DNA of 64,000 nucleotides. Origin: Chrysopilus asiliformis. Lineage: Eukaryota > Arthropoda > Insecta > Diptera > Rhagionidae. The translations under genes and the position numbers were made by a program. Each line of letters begins with the position of its first letter. The first letter of the stretch is position 1. Of this stretch, positions 60,289 to 64,000 are shown one piece after another. The stretch spans positions 47,232,184 to 47,296,183 of the forward strand of contig OZ035961.1 of NCBI GenBank assembly GCA_964034945.1. The letters are read 5' to 3'. Under the pieces are notes generated by a model that was not told the origin of the DNA, made no database searches, and was given only the letters and a program-made list of their open reading frames with translations.

Positions 60289-61059
60289 TGCTACATTTAC
60301 ACGAATGACAAATTTGTCATTTTTTTCTTGTCATTATGTTAATTCCCGTGTAAATGGCATAATTTTTGTAATTTTTTCTGTCAGAAAATGTCAATCTCTC
60401 ATAAAAGAATGAACTTGTCCATTCTTTTATGCCAGATTGTCATTCGTACAAACGCAATATTATGCTACATTTACACGAATGACAAATTTGTCATTTTTTT
60501 CTTGTCATTATGTTAATTCCCGTGTAAATGGCATAATTTTTGTAATTTTTTCTGTCAGAAAATGTCAATCTCTCATAAAAGAATGAACTTGTCCATTCTT
60601 TTATGCCAGATTGTCATTCGTGCAAACGCAATATTAGTTATGACAAAAGTTGAATACTAAAGTTGTCATAACTAATATTGCGTTTGCACGAATGACAATC
60701 TGGCATAAAAGAATGGACAAGTTCATTCTTTTATGAGAGATTGACATTTTCTGACAGAAAAAATTACAAAAATTATGCCATTTACACGGGAATTAACATA
60801 ATGACAAGAAAAAAATGACAAATTTGTCATTCGTGTAAATGTAGCATTAGTTATGACAAAAGTTGAATACTAAAGTTGTCATAACTAATATTGCGTTTGC
60901 ACGAATGACAATCTGGCATAAAAGAATGGACAAGTTCATTCTTTTATGAGAGATTGACATTTTCTGACAGAAAAAATTACAAAAATTATGCCATTTACAC
61001 GGGAATTAACATAATGACAAGAAAAAAATGACAAATTTGTCATTCGTGTAAATGTAGCA
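60289..61059. mobile_element. 384-bp MITE inserted into another copy of itself
   Basis: Outer copy: 60289-60462 plus 60850-61059, which sum to 384 bp, flanked by TTA (60286-60288, 61060-61062). Inner copy: 60463-60846, also 384 bp, flanked by TTA (60460-60462, 60847-60849). The inner copy landed at a TTA in the central loop of the outer. All arms are nearly identical to the solo copy at 46616-46999. Confidence 0.92.
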
Positions 61060-61257
61060 TTAGTCACTCGACCACAATTATTTTTCGAACGATAAAAAAA
61101 GGAAATTTCTTTCAGCTTCTTAAAATGTTTGTCCTCTAGCTCAGCTTGGCTTTTACTTTTTTAGCACTAAAATTTTCAAAGTTATCTGCTAATGATATTC
61201 AAATTATATAAAACTAGAATTTGGACCTGGCTTGTATTTAACCTATGGACTCCATTA

Positions 61258-61583
61258 GACTTTTTTCCAGATAGGATTTAAATCCAATCACGAAAAAGTC
61301 TAATGGAGATTCAAACAATTTTGTATCATGATTTAAATCTCCGTACTGTCATGATTTTTTCGGCTACTGAAAAGTAGGATTTTTGTTTTGACATTTGTTC
61401 AGTCAAATTGCCTGATTTCTAGTTGGCTGCCCTAATTACCTCCTGGTTGACATTTCTAAGCACGCTATGGATACATAGTAAATATGAAAAATCATGACTG
61501 AAAATGCCCACGCGCTGATTTCACTATTCACCAAAATATAGAGTGGGGGAAAAAATCATGATTCTAAAAAGTCTAATGGAGTC
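61258..61583. mobile_element. Repeat family C with inverted ends, copy 2
   Basis: Begins GACTCCATTAGACTTTTTTC and ends AAAAAGTCTAATGGAGTC, 326 bp; the left two thirds match the reverse complement of 52735-52945. Inner words CACGAAAAAGTCTAATGGAG repeat the end. No clear target duplication; lies about 140 bp upstream of the kugelkern-like exon. Confidence 0.6.
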
Positions 61584-61723
61584 GTAGTTTTTTTTTGCGA
61601 TCCCTTTTGTGGCCAATTGGCGATTTAATTGGGCTGTAACAACTGAATGTTAATTTTTTTTTCTTGATTTATTTTAGAAATTATGTAACTTTTTTTTTAA
61701 ATATTAAATTTTTTGTTTACAGG

Positions 61724-63268
61724 ATGAGCGTGCAAATAGCGAAAACATCAAATTCTAATGCCAATCGCCGCGCCAACTTATCTCTGGGTGCCGCAAAAAA
61801 TCCGAAGAGCAAGGACTCAACCGACAGTGATTCCCGCAGGTTATCATTAGACGGTAAAGGTGACAAGAAAGCGGAGAAAAATGAGGATTCACTTGACAAA
61901 TCTAAGGCATCGGTTAATCCTGAAAATGAGTTGGGAGCCAAACTGAATGAAAAACCAGAAAAAGTTGAAAAAAATAAATCTGTTAACAAGGACGAGAAAA
62001 AGGATGAAGTATCTAAAAAAGAGAAAGAGCAAAACGGATCCGATATGAATAAAGAGAGTAAAAGCAATGGTCACAATAAGGACGACGGGAAGTCGAAACG
62101 GGTAGAATCAAAACGAATGGATGCACCACGAGATAAGAAGCCAGGTGAAGAGAAGGCGGATTTACCCGCTGACAAAACTGAAGAAAAAAAAGATGACAAA
62201 CCAAAGTCAGATAGTAACGATGTCAAAACTGCTGAAGTTCAACAAAGCGCAAAGAAAATTGAAAAAGATCGAAAGAGCTTGGGTGCGGAGAAGTTGCAAA
62301 AGCCGTCAACAACACCGATAAAAGAAGGACACAGTACTACTGAAGCTCCTCAGGAAAATCCAGGAAAAGAGAGTCAAAAATCTACACCCACTCCAGTTAA
62401 AAAGTCGAAAATTGAACAATCTACCCCGGATAAAAAGAAAAATGCACCTGCTGCAAATTGCGAAGATATGGAATCCCTGACAATTGAGTCGGATACAGAG
62501 GACAACTCTCCAACGAAGGCCACTAAAATTCTTAAATTAAAGCAATCAATTATACAGCAGGCTGAAACCTCCCCTACTAGTAAATTTTCAATTGAAATAA
62601 CTTCACCATCTGCTCATATTGAGCGTCCGTATACAACTTCACTACGGGGTATATCTGGTCGTAAAAGTTTCCGACCACTTCAAGAGTCCAGCTTCCAATA
62701 TACTTACCGCGATTCATATCGAAAGATACGCACTGAATTTGATAATACTTCGGCGAGCCTTAATGTTACAGTCGGGTCGGAAATTCCAAATGAGACCAGT
62801 AGCAGTTTCTCATTTTTCGGACACGGTAGAAAACGCGAAAGAGCATCCCCGAAGAATGATCAGGACTTTGAATCTAATGATCGAGAGGTTAGCCCTAAAA
62901 GTTCAAAGCGCGCACGTCTTGATCTAAGCGGATTGTTTGGTATCGTTGCAAGTCCGGTTACGATGCTACGTGCCCGTTTCTCACGAGCGAGAATTCATTC
63001 GACTAGCACACCAAATAAAATGGCGGCAAAGGAGAATGAGGAAGGTGTGGAAAATGTCTCCGTGATTGAGACAGAGGATGCAATTGAGGTCGATGCTGAT
63101 GAGGATAATGAGGTAAATGTAGAAACCAAAAGCGATTCGGGCATCGCTAAAGAAGCAAAGGAATTGCAAAGTGATGTCGAAATTGCCGATGATGAATCGG
63201 TCAAAGGGAACCAAGAAGGGATTATCGCTGATGTCAACAACAAAAGAAGAATGTGTAATGTCATGTAG
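61724..63268 (+). CDS. kuk: Kugelkern-like farnesylated nuclear-envelope protein
   Basis: A 514-aa reading begins at the ATG that follows directly on a strong acceptor (TTTGTTTACAG|G), so a 5' UTR exon lies upstream; starting further 5' would read through the intron. The first half is a lysine/glutamate/serine-rich, low-complexity, probably helical region (SKDSTDSDSRRLSLDGKGDK, EKPEKVEKNKSVNKDEKKDE). The second half has a more ordered block (GISGRKSFRPLQESSFQYTY), basic clusters fit for nuclear import (GRKRERASP, SSKRARLDL), an acidic stretch, and the C-terminus NNKRRMCNVM. CNVM is a CaaX box ending in M, a farnesylation signal. Size, composition, nuclear signals and CaaX fit Drosophila Kugelkern, which enlarges and shapes nuclei during cellularisation. 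The match is by architecture, not remembered alignment; a lamin-type protein is unlikely because no rod heptads are visible. Confidence 0.65.
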   Translation: MSVQIAKTSNSNANRRANLSLGAAKNPKSKDSTDSDSRRLSLDGKGDKKAEKNEDSLDKSKASVNPENELGAKLNEKPEKVEKNKSVNKDEKKDEVSKKEKEQNGSDMNKESKSNGHNKDDGKSKRVESKRMDAPRDKKPGEEKADLPADKTEEKKDDKPKSDSNDVKTAEVQQSAKKIEKDRKSLGAEKLQKPSTTPIKEGHSTTEAPQENPGKESQKSTPTPVKKSKIEQSTPDKKKNAPAANCEDMESLTIESDTEDNSPTKATKILKLKQSIIQQAETSPTSKFSIEITSPSAHIERPYTTSLRGISGRKSFRPLQESSFQYTYRDSYRKIRTEFDNTSASLNVTVGSEIPNETSSSFSFFGHGRKRERASPKNDQDFESNDREVSPKSSKRARLDLSGLFGIVASPVTMLRARFSRARIHSTSTPNKMAAKENEEGVENVSVIETEDAIEVDADEDNEVNVETKSDSGIAKEAKELQSDVEIADDESVKGNQEGIIADVNNKRRMCNVM

Positions 63269-63958
63269 AGTCCTTTATTTTCGTAAGGATTTTCAAAATA
63301 TGATAGAAATAAGTTTTATAATAGTTTTTATTCAATTTTCAAAAGACAGTTTCGACGACAAGAACTTAGTGTAATCCACCTTGTAGAGTATTATTCATTT
63401 AAACGTTTTTGTTTTATATATATAAGTTCATATATATTTTAATTGGATAGACTTTTAATTTCACAATCACATTATAATTTTTTTATCAGTTTTCATTGCG
63501 AATAGGTAATATTCATTTCATTTGTTTAAATAATACTAACATTTGTCGCCATTAGCAACATTATTACACTAAAATAAATGTCTTGATGAAAACATAATGT
63601 AGAGACATTTTTATACAAAACTAAAATTGATTTGAAGAATACTTGTATGCATATATTTTATATATTCAATAAAAATACGTTATGTTAAATCCACCAAAGG
63701 GTTGTATTAATTTGATCATAAAATAAAACGCGTTTAGCTACAGAGATAATCGCTTATAACAGATATAAAAAAATAGTCACAACATTGATTTCAATTAAAA
63801 ACAGCAGTGGATTTTTTAGTCAAGTCAAAAGTCTCACTTTAACGTATTAGCATCGCCAGCGTATATACACGCTTTTTGCATGGCCACTATCACCAAAACG
63901 TATCTATACGCACTCGCTTAGCTTTGATATTTTGACCTTAATGTTTTGCTGGTACGTT

Positions 63959-63980
63959 GGGGGGGGGGGGGGGGGGGGGG
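63959..63980 (+). repeat. Run of 22 G
   Basis: Twenty-two consecutive G residues stand near the window end in an otherwise AT-rich region. It could be a genuine homopolymer or a sequencing/assembly artefact. Confidence 0.9.
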
Positions 63981-64000
63981 ATAAATTGCTTTCCAAAACA

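Noticed and set aside
61717..63264. Long minus-strand frames opposite the kugelkern-like gene
   Set aside because: Serine/phenylalanine-rich mirror readings of the lysine/glutamate-rich plus-strand protein; antisense shadows.

Overview
This is an AT-rich, intron-containing nuclear fragment of an insect genome, most likely a brachyceran/cyclorrhaphan fly. The evidence is TFIID subunit TAF1 reading like the Drosophila protein exon after exon, including two AT-hook exons, a putative farnesylated Kugelkern-like nuclear-envelope protein (a fly lineage gene), and canonical GT-AG introns. No bacterial, CRISPR, rRNA or tRNA features were seen.

Layout. 1-8.3 kb is a transposon graveyard: four small TIR elements with clean target-site duplications (TSDs), then a LINE interrupted by a mariner that is itself interrupted by a hAT-type element. 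9.3-10.5 kb (minus) is the V-ATPase accessory protein ATP6AP2/VhaM8.9. 12.45-13.09 kb (plus) is peptidyl-tRNA hydrolase 2. 14.8-15.55 kb (minus) holds two unrecognised ~80-aa genes in a head-to-tail pair. 16.75-18.4 kb is a stack of nested TTAA-, 8-bp- and TAA-flanked elements. 18.6-43.9 kb (plus) is TAF1 in at least 26 exons; its introns carry hAT, pogo-like, Helitron-like and piggyBac-like elements and a 120-bp-arm inverted repeat. 44.4-46.0 kb is a 5'-truncated Penelope-like retroelement with 225-bp inverted terminal repeats. 50.4-51.2 kb (minus) is TXNDC9. 51.7-61.6 kb is again mostly repeats, including a 384-bp MITE inserted into another copy of itself. 61.7-63.3 kb (plus) is the kugelkern-like gene.

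The five assigned host genes are unrelated housekeeping or nuclear functions (V-ATPase assembly, mitochondrial peptidyl-tRNA hydrolysis, TFIID transcription initiation, thioredoxin-fold cochaperone of tubulin/actin folding, nuclear shape) and do not form a pathway. The richest content is the repeat archaeology: many elements can be delimited to the base by their TSDs, and several nestings give a relative insertion order. I did not find a convincing new molecular system; the best leads are the self-nested MITE, the composite TTAA element, the paired small genes and the hammerhead-like motifs near Penelope sequence. Stretches with no gene and nothing I could identify: about 1-660, 2650-3600, 8300-9290, 18410-18600, 47500-48000, 48250-50430 (short AT repeats only) and 56620-58000.
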